A stretch of DNA of 64,000 nucleotides from Hysterangium stoloniferum (GCA_015178975.1 WHVD01000058.1:248001-312000), one strand, 5' to 3'. Counted from the first letter of the stretch, positions 22,910-33,833 are shown. The notes: generated from the sequence alone by a model not told the origin. A program made the numbers and translations.

Positions 22910-23293
22910 ACAAGATCTGCTTCATGGCTTGGGTGAGTACCATATATTCCAATTCTGTTGTTGATAGAGCAACTGTCAGCTGGTATTTTGATCCCCAAGC
23001 AGTAGGTCCCCCTGCCTGAATAAAAACATGCTCAGAACAGGATCGGCATTTGTCAGTGTCCCCTGCAAAATCAGTGTCAACATACCTGACTGGCCTGACA
23101 TCCTGGAGTGAACCTCCATATGTGATGCCATAGTTGAGTGTCCCTTTGATGTATCATAGGACGTGGGTCAATGTATTCCAGTGTGCCTTCCTGGGGTTTG
23201 AAGCAAACTTACTCAATGTGGATACAGCATATGAGAGATATGGATGTGTTGTGATCTGTGCATACATAATTGATCCCAGTAATTCTCAATATG
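22905..23293 (-). pseudogene. copia RT C-terminal end and RNase H
   Basis: Read on the minus strand: LGSIMYAQITTHPYLSYAVS, then TLSKFASNP, then a stop, then YIKGTLNYGITYG. Further on is VALSTTELEYMVLTQAMKQIL, the copia RNase H segment. The pieces are in order, with in-frame stops. Sequence homology ends abruptly at ~22905. Confidence 0.85.
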
Positions 23294-24811
23294 TGTTACA
23301 ACCGGAAATCCCACCAGACTCTGGGCACTAACTTATAAGCACCCACACCCTATATGCACCAATTGCCAGTTTACTGGAATACCTGCCAGACTCTGTCCAT
23401 CAGACCTGTCTATGCTTGAAATTTGTTGCTTCATGTATCAGTCACCGGAATACCCACCGGACCCTGCTCCTGACTATCTCCAACCCTGTCCCACGTACCA
23501 GTCACCGGACCCCACTCGGAAAACCTGTCAGCCCTCTGTTACAACCGTGTCGCAACCCTATTGAGGTTATCGCCACTTATCAACGTTTCAAGCCACCATC
23601 TCGGAAACCATTGGCCCCGAAGCTGACATATGTTTTCGTGAAGATCAAACTCCATTTACGCCCATGTCAAAATAACTCGTATTGTCTGGTCAAACTTTTG
23701 ATACGTCCCTTTTATTATGTTGATCCGTTCAATCTTATGTTTCACATATGTCTATCTATATTTGTAGTCCTTGAACTATTTCCTTTTATCATAATCCCGC
23801 TCTCGGTTATCATCGGCCCCCGAACTAATCATAAACTTCCCGTTCCTAGTCAAGCTTATTGTTAATGCCGTTTTCCGCCCTTCTCCCCATTAGTATTTTC
23901 TAGACGCCTGTTACTTATATATGAACCCGCTGTAGTTGTAGTTACGAGGCAATCAGAATATCAACTCAGAATACCCTCATACGTCTGTAACAGTCCCATA
24001 CTAAGAACCCCCCCATCCGCCTTCGCGTGCACTCGCCCACTCCCGGCCCCGACCCCTTGGCCCGACGCTCGACTTGTCCTTCGGTTCCGATCGGTATCTC
24101 GCCGAAAGGAGCTCTTTAGGATTAGTCTTCACCTGCCCGAAATCTAAGGACACCCTACGGATATTTGCGAGGGCACAGCACATAAGCTGAAGCCAAGTCC
24201 TTCCGATTGGTCCCTGTCGGCCACCGACATTAGTCAGTTTTCAGTTCTTAACACCCTCTAACTGAGCCCTATTCCCATTATGGACAAATGACCTGTCACG
24301 ATTTGGACTCCGCCCCACTCCATTTCCCATTATGGACAAATCCCCTGTCACGTTTTGGACTCTGCTCCATTCCATTCCATTCCTAACACCAAATCTGGTG
24401 TTTACTCATCTCGTTTCATGTTTGTTAGTTTTGTTTTCATTATTACTGGATTTGGTATGTTATACATTCCACAGTCTATATAGTCCGGCAGATGTTGTAC
24501 ATACAATCCAGTCAGAAAATCAGCTTAGATTCTCTCCAGTAATCTCAGTACATTTTCCACTCTAATCTCCTCTTTGAAACACACCGCTCTTTTCCTTGTT
24601 GGAGCCCACAGGCTCCAACCCATCTATCTCGACCTCCGACTCGACCCTCAAACTCCGACTTATCACCAACTCCTGGACTCCTTGGGATTCCCATCCACCC
24701 ATCTGAAATTGGATGACATGATCTCGCAAAGGTGCAGCCTATAAGCTGAAGCCAAGTCCTACCGGAACATCTGTGGGTTCCCTGAAACCCTCCATGTACA
24801 CACTCTTAACA
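23294..24811 (+). mobile_element. solo LTR inserted in the copia element, TSD ATATG
   Basis: Begins TGTTACAACCGG and ends CTTAACA. ATATG at 23289-23293 and 24812-24816 is the 5-bp target duplication. No internal retroviral sequence is present, so this is a solo LTR. It belongs to the type seen also at 30991-31809 (reverse), 33834-34939 and 36190-37335. A second LTR of another type (23537-24253) sits inside it. Confidence 0.92.
23537..24253 (+). mobile_element. solo LTR nested in the previous LTR, TSD CCCTC
   Basis: Begins TGTTACAACCGTGTCGCAACC-like and ends TTAACA. CCCTC at 23532-23536 and 24254-24258 is the target duplication. It is 717 bp, the same type as 40115-40856 and 62879 onwards. 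It carries the shared stem motif (AAGGAC 24146-24151 paired with GTCCTT 24197-24202). Confidence 0.92.
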
Positions 24812-25000
24812 ATATGGATTATCAGCCATGAAGATGCAGTCTGCAGTTGTCTGAGTTCCCTGCTCCCTGTTCAGTATAATTCCCAGGGGTAGTGGTGTGC
24901 CATGAGAGTTTGACTCTGTCATTCCAAAATGTTCAAGGATGTGTTCAAGGTATGCATGTTGTGATAACCTGATTGTGCCACATTCCCTGTCTCAGTTGAT

Positions 25001-26455
25001 TCAGATTCCCAGAACTAAGTTAGCATCCCCCATGTCCTTGGTCTCATAAGTCCAGCCTAGTTCTTCCTTGGCTCTATTTGCCTCTTCTGCAGATGATGAA
25101 ATTCCGGTTGTATCATTAGTATAGGTGGAGGTTATTGTGGTGCTGCCATGCACATGGCAAGAGCATACTGATGGGTTGGCCTTTGACCAGTAATATCCCA
25201 ACTCACTCATTTCTCTGTCCAAAGTCCCCCACCAGTTATTGGTGCCATTCATGGTGCCATTTAACGTCCTTTCCAGTCGCCCAACCTTCCCTGCCTCCTT
25301 CACACCATCAGGGAGTTCGATGTATGTCATGGCTTGCAGGTATGCTGCGACATAGTCAATCTGCCATGATTCCATGTTTTTGGCAGCTGCAATGGCCAAA
25401 TTTATCTGCAGTAACTCATACTGGACAATGGAGGCATATGTTTCAAAGAAATCGACACCAAGAATTTGTGTAAATCCTTTAGCTACAAGTCTTGCCTTGT
25501 GGGTGATGAGTTCGCCATTACCATCATATTTGTGTGCAAAGGTCCAACAAGCTTTTACCAGTCTAGCATCTGCAGGGCAGTCCATAACTGTCCACACCCC
25601 GTGTTTCCTCATGACAGCTAGTTCTTTGTCGATGGGGCCTGCCCATATGTTGGGGCGTGTCATCACCTCACTATATGTATTGGGGAGCCACATGTTTGTT
25701 GGGTCTGGTGCTGTCATGGCATCAGTGTGGAACACACCATGTATTCTGTTGTCAGCCCATGCCTCCCCTGCCAACTGGGCTTGCTGTATGTTCATCTCTG
25801 AGTTGAGAGAGTCCTTAAGTCCTTGTGTTGGGACAGATACACATGTTGAGTGATGTGGCACAGATTCCACGCTGGTCGGTTCAGTGATGGGTGGAGATGA
25901 GATGTTGGTTGGGGCGGTTGAAGGAGCGTAGTCTTGTACTGGCACCAAACCTCTGCTCGGTTCATCTGGGGTCTTGTTAACTGGTGTGGTGAGTGTAACA
26001 TGGTCAAGATGCTGTGTTTCCTCCTCACCCAATATCTCAGTCAGTGTCTTGCAACTGCGACCTTCCTCAAAGATGATGTCACACGAGTGAAAGATATGAT
26101 GCGTCTCTGGATCGTAAATTCTGTAAGCATCATGTCTGAAATATCCAATATGTACCCCTTTGATGGACTGTGGATCCAGTTTACTAAGCACACCTCCTGT
26201 TTCGATGGGAATCTTAGTGTAAGCTACACAGCCAAGGGGATGCAGGTGAGAGATATCAGGTTTCTTCCCATGCCATAGCTCAAAAGGAGTCAAGTTGGAG
26301 TTTCTGGTAGTAGGGATAAAGTCCATCACGTATACAATTGCTGCTGCAATTTCACACCACAATGCAGGGGGTAACTTATTCTCATACAAGCAAATGTGCA
26401 CTTGCTTGATAATGGTGCAATGACACCACTCAATGACACTGTTGGATGAAGACAA
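25001..26455 (-). pseudogene. copia integrase end and reverse transcriptase (RVT_2)
   Basis: This 484-codon open stretch starts inside integrase (ALWCEIAAAIVYVMDFIPTT, then TPFELWHGKKPDISHL, and the LGCVAYTKIP block). It runs through a variable linker into the RT: KACWTFAHKYDGNGELITHK, then ARLVAKGFTQILGVDFFETY, then the active-site block TYTNDTTGISSS. Copia RTs have Y-x-D-D here; this copy has Y-T-N-D, losing one metal-binding Asp. It ends KDMGDANLVLGI, where further frame decay (24812-25000) and then the nested LTR follow. Confidence 0.9.
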
Positions 26456-26471
26456 GTATGCGGTGGTGGTT

Positions 26472-26825
26472 TCATGTATTATCTATCCCCCATTCATTGA
26501 GGTATGTGGTCCACAAGGAGTTGAAGAATTCTGTGCCTTTGTCGGTACATATGGTGTGCACCTTCATCCCTGTCTGACATTCGGTGAGTGCTGTATAGTG
26601 CTTCAATGTGGCTAGGGTTCCTTTGGCTTCCTTACTTGACAAGAAGAAAACCTCCAGGTGACTGCTGTACCCATTGACACACAGCATCATATAACTTCTC
26701 CCACCAATGGACTGGACTTGGGATGGTCCCCACAAGTCAACATAGGTCTGTTCCCCAATTGCTGTTTCACACTCATAATTGATATAAAAAGGGCAGCATG
26801 TATGCTTCCCCATTATACTGTACAT
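26472..26825 (-). pseudogene. copia integrase catalytic core
   Basis: Contains TYVDLWGPSQVQSIGGRSYM (first Asp of the D,D-35-E triad) and the second Asp in TICTDKGTEFFNSLWTTYL. A frame break near 26460 separates it from the following stretch. Confidence 0.88.
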
Positions 26826-28330
26826 CCTTCACATGTTCCTGGCTGGGGTGTCATGGTGGTTACCTGCATGCCGCGGATGACATTACACTTGGCCATTTGT
26901 TGTACAGTATCATACCTGACATGACCAAGGTGTCGATGCCAGGTATCTATGTCAGTTGGTCGGTTGTGGGATTTGGTGGTGACAGTGTGTGTAGTTGTCT
27001 CGACTATAGTCGTTGGGTGCATTGTCATGTCTGGGGATAGTTGCACATTATCTGGGAGGGGGCCAGTTGGTGGAAAGATGTCAATATTGTACATTGTCCC
27101 TTCTCCCCTCCTGTACATGAACAGGCAACCATCTGAGTTGATAAAGGTGATGCCATCTCCCCCAAAAATCACATAACATCCACTGTTATCAAGTTTCCTG
27201 ATGGACACAAGATTGTGGGACAAGGTCAGGCAATGAAGTGTGTCCCGAAATATAAGGTTGATAACACGTCCATCATATACACAATGCTTGCTAACTGTCC
27301 CCTTTCCATGTACTGAGAAGGTGTGACCATTGTTAGCCAAAGTCCCATCCTTTCCATTATAATGCTTGTAAGTCTGAAAATCATTTATATTAATAAAGAA
27401 ATGATCACTCGCTGCAGAGTCGGCATAGGTGACAATGGTGGATTCTGTTGGATCTACCTGCATCATAAGGGCACAGAATTCTCCAGATCTGGGTGTGAAG
27501 GGAGTAGAGGGCATGACTGCCACATTAGCTGTCGATTTTGGAGGTACGTTGGTCACTGGTTTTTCCTGCTGCACGGCTTGACTTCCCCTGGTAGCGGTCC
27601 CCTTTTTCCTCCACCAATCAGGAAACTGACCTTCCATTCCCCCTCTGACTTTGAAACACTTCTCGATCGTGTGTCCTGCATGTTTGCAATTGGGATTGGA
27701 GCAGACATCATTAGACCAATTAGACTTAGTGGTTGTGAGCGCTTGTGAGGTTTGGGGGGTTTGTTTCCTGTGCCATGCAATTGTTGTGTCATATAAGGTG
27801 AGGTTTGATATTACTTCTTTGGAGGTCTTCAGTGAAAAAAGAGTTCCGATTACTAGATCCCACTCCTTAGGCATTGATGCAATGACAATTGTGTGGAAGG
27901 TAGAGTTGTCCATTTTTCCTCCTTGCACATTGACTTTCACCCATCCTTCACACAGTCGTGTGAAATGGGATATGATGTCTGTGCTGTCAATATGCTTGAT
28001 CACACGCAGATTGTTATCGGCATTAAGCAATCCTATATCGGAGGATGTGCTGTGAATTGCTTTCAGGGCAGACCAAGCCTCACTTGCAGTATCTGACAGT
28101 TGAATGCTATTGCCGATGGGATTCTTGACATTCAGGTCAATCATTGCTTTTGCATACATGTCACACTGTTCCCATTCCTTGGTGAAGGATTCTGTGATCC
28201 CCAGTAAGTTGTTGGTACAGGTGTAGCATTGGGGGCAAGTGGGGAAGGCTTCTGTATGGTCCCATCCATGTACCCTCAGACGCCTTGTGTGCCCACAGCA
28301 GACCAGATAGTGTTGTGTGATGCAAACCAA
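26813..28330 (-). pseudogene. copia gag, protease and pre-integrase region
   Basis: A 505-codon open stretch. The first half is a UBN2-type gag (SDTASEAWSALKAIHSTSSD, then MPKEWDLVIGTLFSLKTSKE). Near residue 210 is a zinc knuckle CSNPNCKHAGHTIEKC. Near residue 305 the protease active site reads DSAASDHFF. GAG_pre-integrase follows (DIDTWHRHLGHVRYDTVQQM ... CEGC). The first ~25 residues are in a different frame from the normal gag start: a neighbouring frame reads NWFASHNTIWSAVGT with a stop, so the 5' end is frameshifted. Confidence 0.88.
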
Positions 28331-28404
28331 TTGTGTCCATTGAGGCGATCCTCAGATTGCAACATGAATAGTGCCAGTTGGTTTGACATATTTGTTTTAG
28401 TCAG

Positions 28405-28800
28405 CTGGATCAGGGTTCAGTTGGTTGGGGTCAGGTTCAGTTGGTTGGGGTCAGGTTCAGTTGGTTGGGGTCAGGTTCAGTTGGTTGGGGTCAGGTTCAG
28501 TTGGTTGGGGTCAGGTTCAGTTGGTTGGGGTCAGGTTCAGTTGGTTGGGGTCAGGTTCAGTTGGTTGGGGTCAGGTTCAGTTGGTTGGGGTCAGGTTCAG
28601 TTGGTTGGGGTCAGGTTCAGTTGGTTGGGGTCAGGTTCAGTTGGTTGGGGTCAGGTTCAGTTGGTTGGGGTCAGGTTCAGTTGGTTGGGGTCAGGTTCAG
28701 TTGGTTGGGGTCAGGTTCAGTTGGTTGGGGTCAGGTTCAGTTGGTTGGGGTCAGGTTCAGTTGGTCAGGGTCAGGTTCAGTTGATCAATGTTGGGGTCAG
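28405..28800. repeat. 20-bp minisatellite, 17 identical units
   Basis: The unit TTGGTTGGGGTCAGGTTCAG is repeated 17 times without change from 28421 to 28760, with a partial unit before and degenerate units after (to ~28800). Because 20 is not a multiple of 3, all three plus frames encode the same 20-residue repeat and the ORFs here are artefacts. Each unit has GG and GGGG runs. It sits exactly where the copia 5' LTR/leader would be expected. Confidence 0.97.
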
Positions 28801-29330
28801 TTGGTTTGGTCAGTCAATTGCGATGGTTATTTAACAGCTTTGGATGGGGCCCATAACCTGTAAGAAATACACTCAGTTGACACAAATAGTTACTCGACTC
28901 ATATTTGCTACCTGTAAGAAATACACTATGTTACATCAAGGTAAGAATGTGAAGGCAAGATATAGTTGTGGTAACGTACCTCAGTTGACACAAATAGTGA
29001 CTCAACTGAGGTATAGGTATTGAAACATTCGAGACTAAATAGTAAAATGTCTAAATTACATAGAGATGATGGTAGTAAGCTGTGGTATATTAGACAGGGG
29101 ATAATGTGGCTTGGTATAACTGTGTATGGGGTGGTATATCCAGATACGGTGTGAGGTAGCCATTTGTTCAACACTGGTAAGTCAGAGTGCAAGAGCCTAA
29201 AATTCAACAGATGACTATAAGTGCTTATCATCATGTGACTTTGTTGATTTTTTACTTCCAGTTGGGTCCTATCAACAAAATCACATGATGTCACATGATG
29301 TCACATGACCATGTTGTACTGGAGTATAAA
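28801..29330. other. spacer with small repeats
   Basis: No gene seen. A ~20-bp segment (TGTAAGAAATACACT) occurs twice (28859 and 28913). Near 28980-29010 the sequence CTCAGTTGACACAAATAGTG is followed by its partial inverse. TCACATGATG repeats occur near 29280-29305. Confidence 0.5.
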
Positions 29331-30005
29331 TATAGGAGGATATCTGAAAATTATTAAGTATACCAAATTCTAATATACTCTAAAGGTCATTTGAACATCT
29401 GGGATGTGATTTAAACATAATTTGGTTTTTAAAACTTTTTGAAAGTTTTAAACTCTCTCATACATTACAAACTAATGAATCTTTCCAGACACGAGTAGAC
29501 AATAAAAAAAATTAGTAGTTTGAAACACTGATACTTTTAAAAATAGATACCTTTAGATAGTCCATTCCATGCATATGTATATCATTGGCACCTCTAAATA
29601 CATATATATTACTTCGGAATGGATCTGTCAATCTGAACAGATTTCTACTTGATTCAACATATCCAGAATATATAGGGGGTTTTACTTAATAAAGACAGCT
29701 GTGGTATGAAAAATTTCCAATAATATTTTACATGGAAATAACTACATTACAACTTTTAAAAAACAAAGTACTAATAAAAGTATTAGTAGGCATCTGTAAA
29801 AGGAAGGAAATTATATACAATGAAATTTATTAAATAACTATGGGTTGTATAAGATGTAATATGGAGAACTATTTCTGATGATTGTTTTTTGATGATATAA
29901 TTGTTTCAGAATAGATATCACTATTTAAAGATGGATTTTTGTAAAAATAAGACTTTTATTAGTAAATATTTGAGATTATAGTAATTATAAACACCCTCCA
30001 TATGG
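29331..30005 (+). repeat. AT-rich ~675-bp dispersed repeat, copy 1
   Basis: Starts with GGAGGATATCTGAAAA and is collinear over its length with 43705-44388 in the same orientation. No ORF, no obvious terminal repeats. The class is unknown. It directly precedes a Tc1-like transposase. Confidence 0.75.
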
Positions 30006-30021
30006 CTTTTAGCAACCAGCA

Positions 30022-31861
30022 ATGCCCCAATTCTCAAAATGTACACTTTATCTCTTGCCAGCCAGAATCATATCCTCTCATTGCTTGATGTTGGCCATTC
30101 AGCTAGCCACATTGCAGCTTCTACTGGTCATAGCATTTCCACAGTCTCTAAGCTTCACTCTAAGCATCATTCTCATCTCTCAAAGTCCATTGGTGGTCGT
30201 CCCTCAAAGCTTTCCCCTACCAACATTCACTATGCACGGGAAGGCTGACACTGCTGTTGATGTGACCAAAGCCCTTAGGAATCTCACCAACCAGTCCATC
30301 TCTACCCAAACTGTGTGCAATAATCTCAAGATGGTTGGGATGAAGGCTGTGATGAAGAAGAAAAAGCCCCTTCTCAGCAAGAAGCATAGGAAGGCAAGGA
30401 TGGACTTTGCTATAGCACATCAGCATTGGACTGTGGAGGACTGGAAGAAGGTGGTATGGTCTGATGAAACCAAAATCAACAGGTTGGGGTCAGATGGGGA
30501 GGAAGTGGGTCTGGAAAAAGGCTGGGGAGGGCTTGAGTAACAGGCTGGTTCAGGGGACTCAGAAGTTTGGAGGAGGATCTGTGATGGTATGGGGGTGCAT
30601 GCTGTGGGAAGGACCTGGGTATGCTTGCAAGATAGATGGGAGGATGGATGGAGACCTTTATCTCAAGATTATGGAGGAGGACCTTCAAGCCAGCCTCAAC
30701 TATTATTGAAAATCTGTGGGTGATGTCATCTTCCAGCAAGACAATGACCCCAAACATACCTGCAAGAAGGCCCAGACTTGGTTTCAAAATAATAATTTCA
30801 ATGTCCTCCCGTGGCCAGCACAATCTCCAGACCTCAACCCCATTGAACACTTGTGGAATTGTATCAAGAGGAGGCTGGGGGAGTATGAGGTTGAACCAAA
30901 AGGGATACTGGAGTTGTGGGAGAGGGTGGAGGAGGAGTGGAACAAGATTGATGCAGAGGTGTGTCAGAATTTGATTGGGAGTATGCCTAGTGTTAGGATA
31001 CACACACAGGGCGGGTCTCTGGAGAAACCCGTGGGATATCCGGTAGGACTTGGCTTCAGCTTATAGGCTGCGCCCTCACTAGATCGTGTTGTCCAATTTT
31101 GAACAGGCAGATGGGAATCCTGGGGAGCCCAGGTGGGGTTTGTGGGTCGTAGGTCATAGGTCGGAGGTCGTGGGTTGTGAGTCGAGATAGTTGAGAGAGA
31201 TAGATGCGCCGGAGCCCGTGGGCTCCGACTAGTGTGAGTGGTGTGAATCAAGTAAGGTTTTTAGAGCGGAAAATGTTATTAGATTACTGGGGGGAATCTA
31301 AGCTAATTTTCTGACTGGATTGTATGTACAACATCTGCCAGTTTATATAGACCGTGGAGTGAATGACATACCAAATCCAGTAATGATGAAATGAAACTAA
31401 CAAAACATAAAACGGGAATAATAAACACCAAGTTTGGTGTTAGGAATGGGACAGAATGGAGCGGAGTCCGAATCGTGACAAAGCATAACCCATAACGGGA
31501 AATGGAGTGGGAGCAGAGTTCGAATCGTGACAGGTCATTTGACTAAAACAGGAATGGGGCTCGATTAGAGCGGTGATGGGATTCTGAGTGGGGTCTGGTG
31601 GCTGATGTGTGGGACGAAGACGGACATAGACAGAGACGGAGTCTGGGGGAAGTCCGGTGACTGATATGTGTCGTAATGAGGTCAAACGTAACAAGTCTTG
31701 ATGTACGGAGTCCGGACAGGAATTCCTATAAACAGACATTTGGTGTGTGTAGGGCATGATGGCGTACAGGTTAGTGCCCAGAGTCCGGTGGGATTGTTCG
31801 GTCGTAACACCTAGGAGGGTTGCAGCTGTGTTGAAGGCAAAGGGTGGCTATACCAAGTACT
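30022..31861 (+). pseudogene. Tc1-like DD34E transposase, frameshifted and split by an LTR
   Basis: A helix-turn-helix N-terminus is readable at 30039-30248 (SLASQNHILSLLDVGHSASH, then IGGRPSKLSP). After a frameshift near 30235 the second HTH and the start of the catalytic domain follow (MVGMKAVMKKKKPLLSKKHR, then VVWSDETKIN). After another frameshift near 30490 comes GRKWVWKK-type sequence to FQQDNDPKHT and NPIEHLW. The three catalytic residues are present, with 34 residues between the second Asp and the Glu. A stop lies at ~30707. The reading is cut at 30990 by a solo LTR and resumes at 31810 with RVAAVLKAKGGYTKY and the stop near 31861. Confidence 0.9.
30991..31809 (-). mobile_element. solo LTR inside the Tc1-like transposase, TSD CCTAG
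   Basis: CCTAG at 30986-30990 and 31810-31814 flank an 819-bp segment. On the minus strand it begins TGTTACGACCG and ends ATCCTAACA. Excising it restores the transposase C-terminus. It carries the shared LTR motif on the minus strand (31045-31064). Confidence 0.93.
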
Positions 31862-31892
31862 GAATCTAAGTAGTTTTGTGGGTCAGAGTGGT

Positions 31893-32086
31893 CAGCAAAA
31901 AACCCTTCTCATGAGTCTCTTGTATATAAATATTTGTAGTATTTCCATATTTGGAGATTATGTAATGGTATTGTGCTTCCACAATCTAGATATGATAGAG
32001 CATATTCACAAATATTTTTGATATCTTTGAGTTATGTGGAATATACATCTGGAGTATAAAACATGAGAAGGGGTTTTCAGGCACTG
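31893..32086. mobile_element. MITE, CAGTGCCT...AAACCC family
   Basis: An approximately 195-bp segment with an inverted terminal sequence (AAAAAACCCTTCTCATG near 31896 and CATGAGAAGGGGTTTTCAG near 32062) ending GCACTG-TA. It matches 21999-22176 in inverted orientation. No coding capacity. Confidence 0.75.
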
Positions 32087-32208
32087 TAACCTTATTGATT
32101 ATCCACAAATAAATGCAAATAAAATTATGTGACCTGTTCAAATTGTGTATATATACAACTGTTCACTTCTCCAAGTGATAGCATCCCAACAACCCATCAG
32201 TTTACATC

Positions 32209-33219
32209 ATGAGAGCTCTCACTCCTGCTCAACTTGAGCATGTTCTTACTCTACTTGACAAGGGCAAGTCTGCACATGAAGTAGCTGCTACCACTGGTGT
32301 CTCTATTATATCCAGAATTCACTCTAAACATTCTTCCTCCCTCTCCAAAGCAGCTGGAGGTCATCCATGCAAATGTTCCCCCTCTGATACCCATTACATC
32401 ATCCAACAAATCACTTTCCAGAAGATTGACCATGCCACTCAAGCCTCTAAAGTCCTACAAGATATGAATGGGGAGTCTATCTCTGCAAGAACAATTCATA
32501 GGGAACTCAAGAAAGCTGGAATGAAGGCTGTGGTGAAGAGGAAAAGGCCTAAACTCACAAAAAGGCATAGAAGGGAGAGGCTGGACTTTGCATTGGCACA
32601 CAAGAACTGGTCTCTGGAGGACTGGAAGAGGTTTGTTTGGTCATATGAGACTAAAATCAATTGTTTGGGGTCAGATGGGAGGAAGTGGGTGTGGAAAAAA
32701 GCAGGAGAGGGGCTCAGTGATAGGCTGGTTGAGGGTACAGTCAAGTTTGGAGGGGGGAATCTGATGTTGTGGGGTTGTATGTTCTGGGAAGGACCAGGAT
32801 ATGCCAACAAGATTGATGGGCGGATGGATGCTGAACTTTATGCTAGCATTTTGGAGTATGAACTTCAAGAATCTCTCAAGCATTACAAGAAGAAGACTGG
32901 GGATATTGTCTTTCAGCAAGTCAATGATCCCAAACACAAGAGCAAGAAGGCCACCAATTGGCTTAATGGCAGTGATTTTGATGTCATGATATGGCCCCCT
33001 CAATCTGCTGATCTTAATCCAATTGAACATCTTTGGCAGTACCTCAAGAAGAGGCTACTAGAGTATGAAGTGGAGCCTAGGAGTATTCAGGAGTTATGGG
33101 AAAGGGTCCAGACAGAATGGGACAGGATTCCTGCTTCTATTTGTCAGAATTTGATAGAGAGTATGCCTATAAGGATTGCAGCTGTTTTGGATGCCAAGGG
33201 GGGTTACACCAAGTACTAG
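32209..33219 (+). CDS. Tc1-like transposase ORF, full length but with both catalytic Asp replaced
   Basis: An uninterrupted 336-residue ORF from ATG 32209 to TAG 33219, the normal length for a Tc1-family transposase. N-terminal HTH pair (LEHVLTLLDKGKSAHEVAAT, then GGHPCKCSPSD, then ESISARTIHRELKKAGMKAV). The catalytic domain is collinear with the copy at 30.0-31.8 kb. The first Asp is Tyr here (VWSYETKIN against VWSDETKIN) and the second is Val (FQQVNDPKHK against FQQDNDPKHT); the Glu remains (NPIEHLWQ). It should therefore be unable to cut DNA, though DNA binding could remain. The 3' flank carries a separate MITE from 33247; an upstream terminus for this element was not found, the MITE at 31893-32086 lying in its place. 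Confidence 0.88.
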   Translation: MRALTPAQLEHVLTLLDKGKSAHEVAATTGVSIISRIHSKHSSSLSKAAGGHPCKCSPSDTHYIIQQITFQKIDHATQASKVLQDMNGESISARTIHRELKKAGMKAVVKRKRPKLTKRHRRERLDFALAHKNWSLEDWKRFVWSYETKINCLGSDGRKWVWKKAGEGLSDRLVEGTVKFGGGNLMLWGCMFWEGPGYANKIDGRMDAELYASILEYELQESLKHYKKKTGDIVFQQVNDPKHKSKKATNWLNGSDFDVMIWPPQSADLNPIEHLWQYLKKRLLEYEVEPRSIQELWERVQTEWDRIPASICQNLIESMPIRIAAVLDAKGGYTKY

Positions 33220-33246
33220 ATTATATGATTTGTATTGGATTATATA

Positions 33247-33456
33247 CCAGGGACAAAACTGTTCCAACGAGATTGCATTAGTATTTGATTTATAGTTTAA
33301 TGACAAATAATGCTTATGTCATAAAATTCTTAGGGTATATAGCCAACATATGATGACCTAAATTAAAAACCTCAGGTCAATTGGTCAAGTACTCATTGAG
33401 TTATTCAACATTCTCTGACATATAAAAAATCATTCAAATGGTTTTGCCCCCCACTG
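33247..33456. mobile_element. intact 210-bp MITE with TA target duplication
   Basis: TA at 33245-33246 and 33457-33458 flank termini CCAGGGACAAAACTGTT and (inverse) CAGTGGGGGGCAAAACC. It is the plain version of the interrupted copy at 21217-21980 and preserves that copy's empty site. Confidence 0.85.
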
Positions 33457-33598
33457 TATGTAAAGGACTCAGATGTAGATCCAAAAGCCCAAAATACAAC
33501 TAGGATAAGGAATGGGCAGAATAATGTCAGTCCAAGCCCATGATGATTCCTCTGCCTTAGAAAGTATATAGCCAGTCTAATTGGTGATGTTGCACTAG

Positions 33599-33833
33599 TG
33601 TTAGGACCAGAAAACCTGCCAGATCCTGGACCCCTCCTACAAGCACTTCACTCTCTTTTACAGTATGACTCACCAACCAGGCTCTCCCTGGATGTTCCAG
33701 AGCCTTAGTTGTTCGAAGATCTCTGTCCCAATCTGCCCCTGAACCCATTTGACATCTGGTTTATTATGCCTCTCATGTTTGTTCCTATTCTGTCTTGCCC
33801 TTTGTCCCTAGTATGGTATGCCCAGTCTTTTAT
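33599..33833 (+). repeat. LTR 5' fragment
   Basis: TGTTAGGACCAGAAAACCTG resembles the start of the LTR that follows at 33834 but diverges after ~60 bp. No matching right end was found. Confidence 0.5.

Larger units (their letters stand above)
22905..28400 (-). mobile_element. Ty1/copia retrotransposon, split by nested LTRs
   Basis: Minus-strand order from 28.3 kb downwards: gag, zinc knuckle, protease, pre-integrase, integrase, RT, RNase H. This is the copia order (IN before RT). The 23294-24811 LTR lies inside the RT/RNase H region. Removing it joins 24812-28400 to 22905-23293. Several frame breaks and a changed RT active site show it is dead. No LTR of its own is seen: the 3' side ends within RNase H at ~22905, and the 5' side abuts a minisatellite at 28405. 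Confidence 0.9.

Noticed and set aside
24140-24202. Hammerhead ribozyme in the shared LTR motif
   Set aside because: GAAA and a paired stem occur, but the required CUGANGA core is absent (the motif has CTGAAGCC) and the stem order does not fit.
28421-28780. CRISPR-like regular repeat
   Set aside because: Units are directly adjacent with no unique spacers, and the genome is eukaryotic.
28229-28863. Long plus-strand ORFs rich in SWLGSGSVGWGQVQLVGVRF
   Set aside because: They are the translation of the 20-bp minisatellite in three frames and have no independent support.
32251-33030. Minus-strand ORFs of 63-119 codons within the Tc1 transposase
   Set aside because: They are shadows of the 336-codon transposase frame on the other strand.
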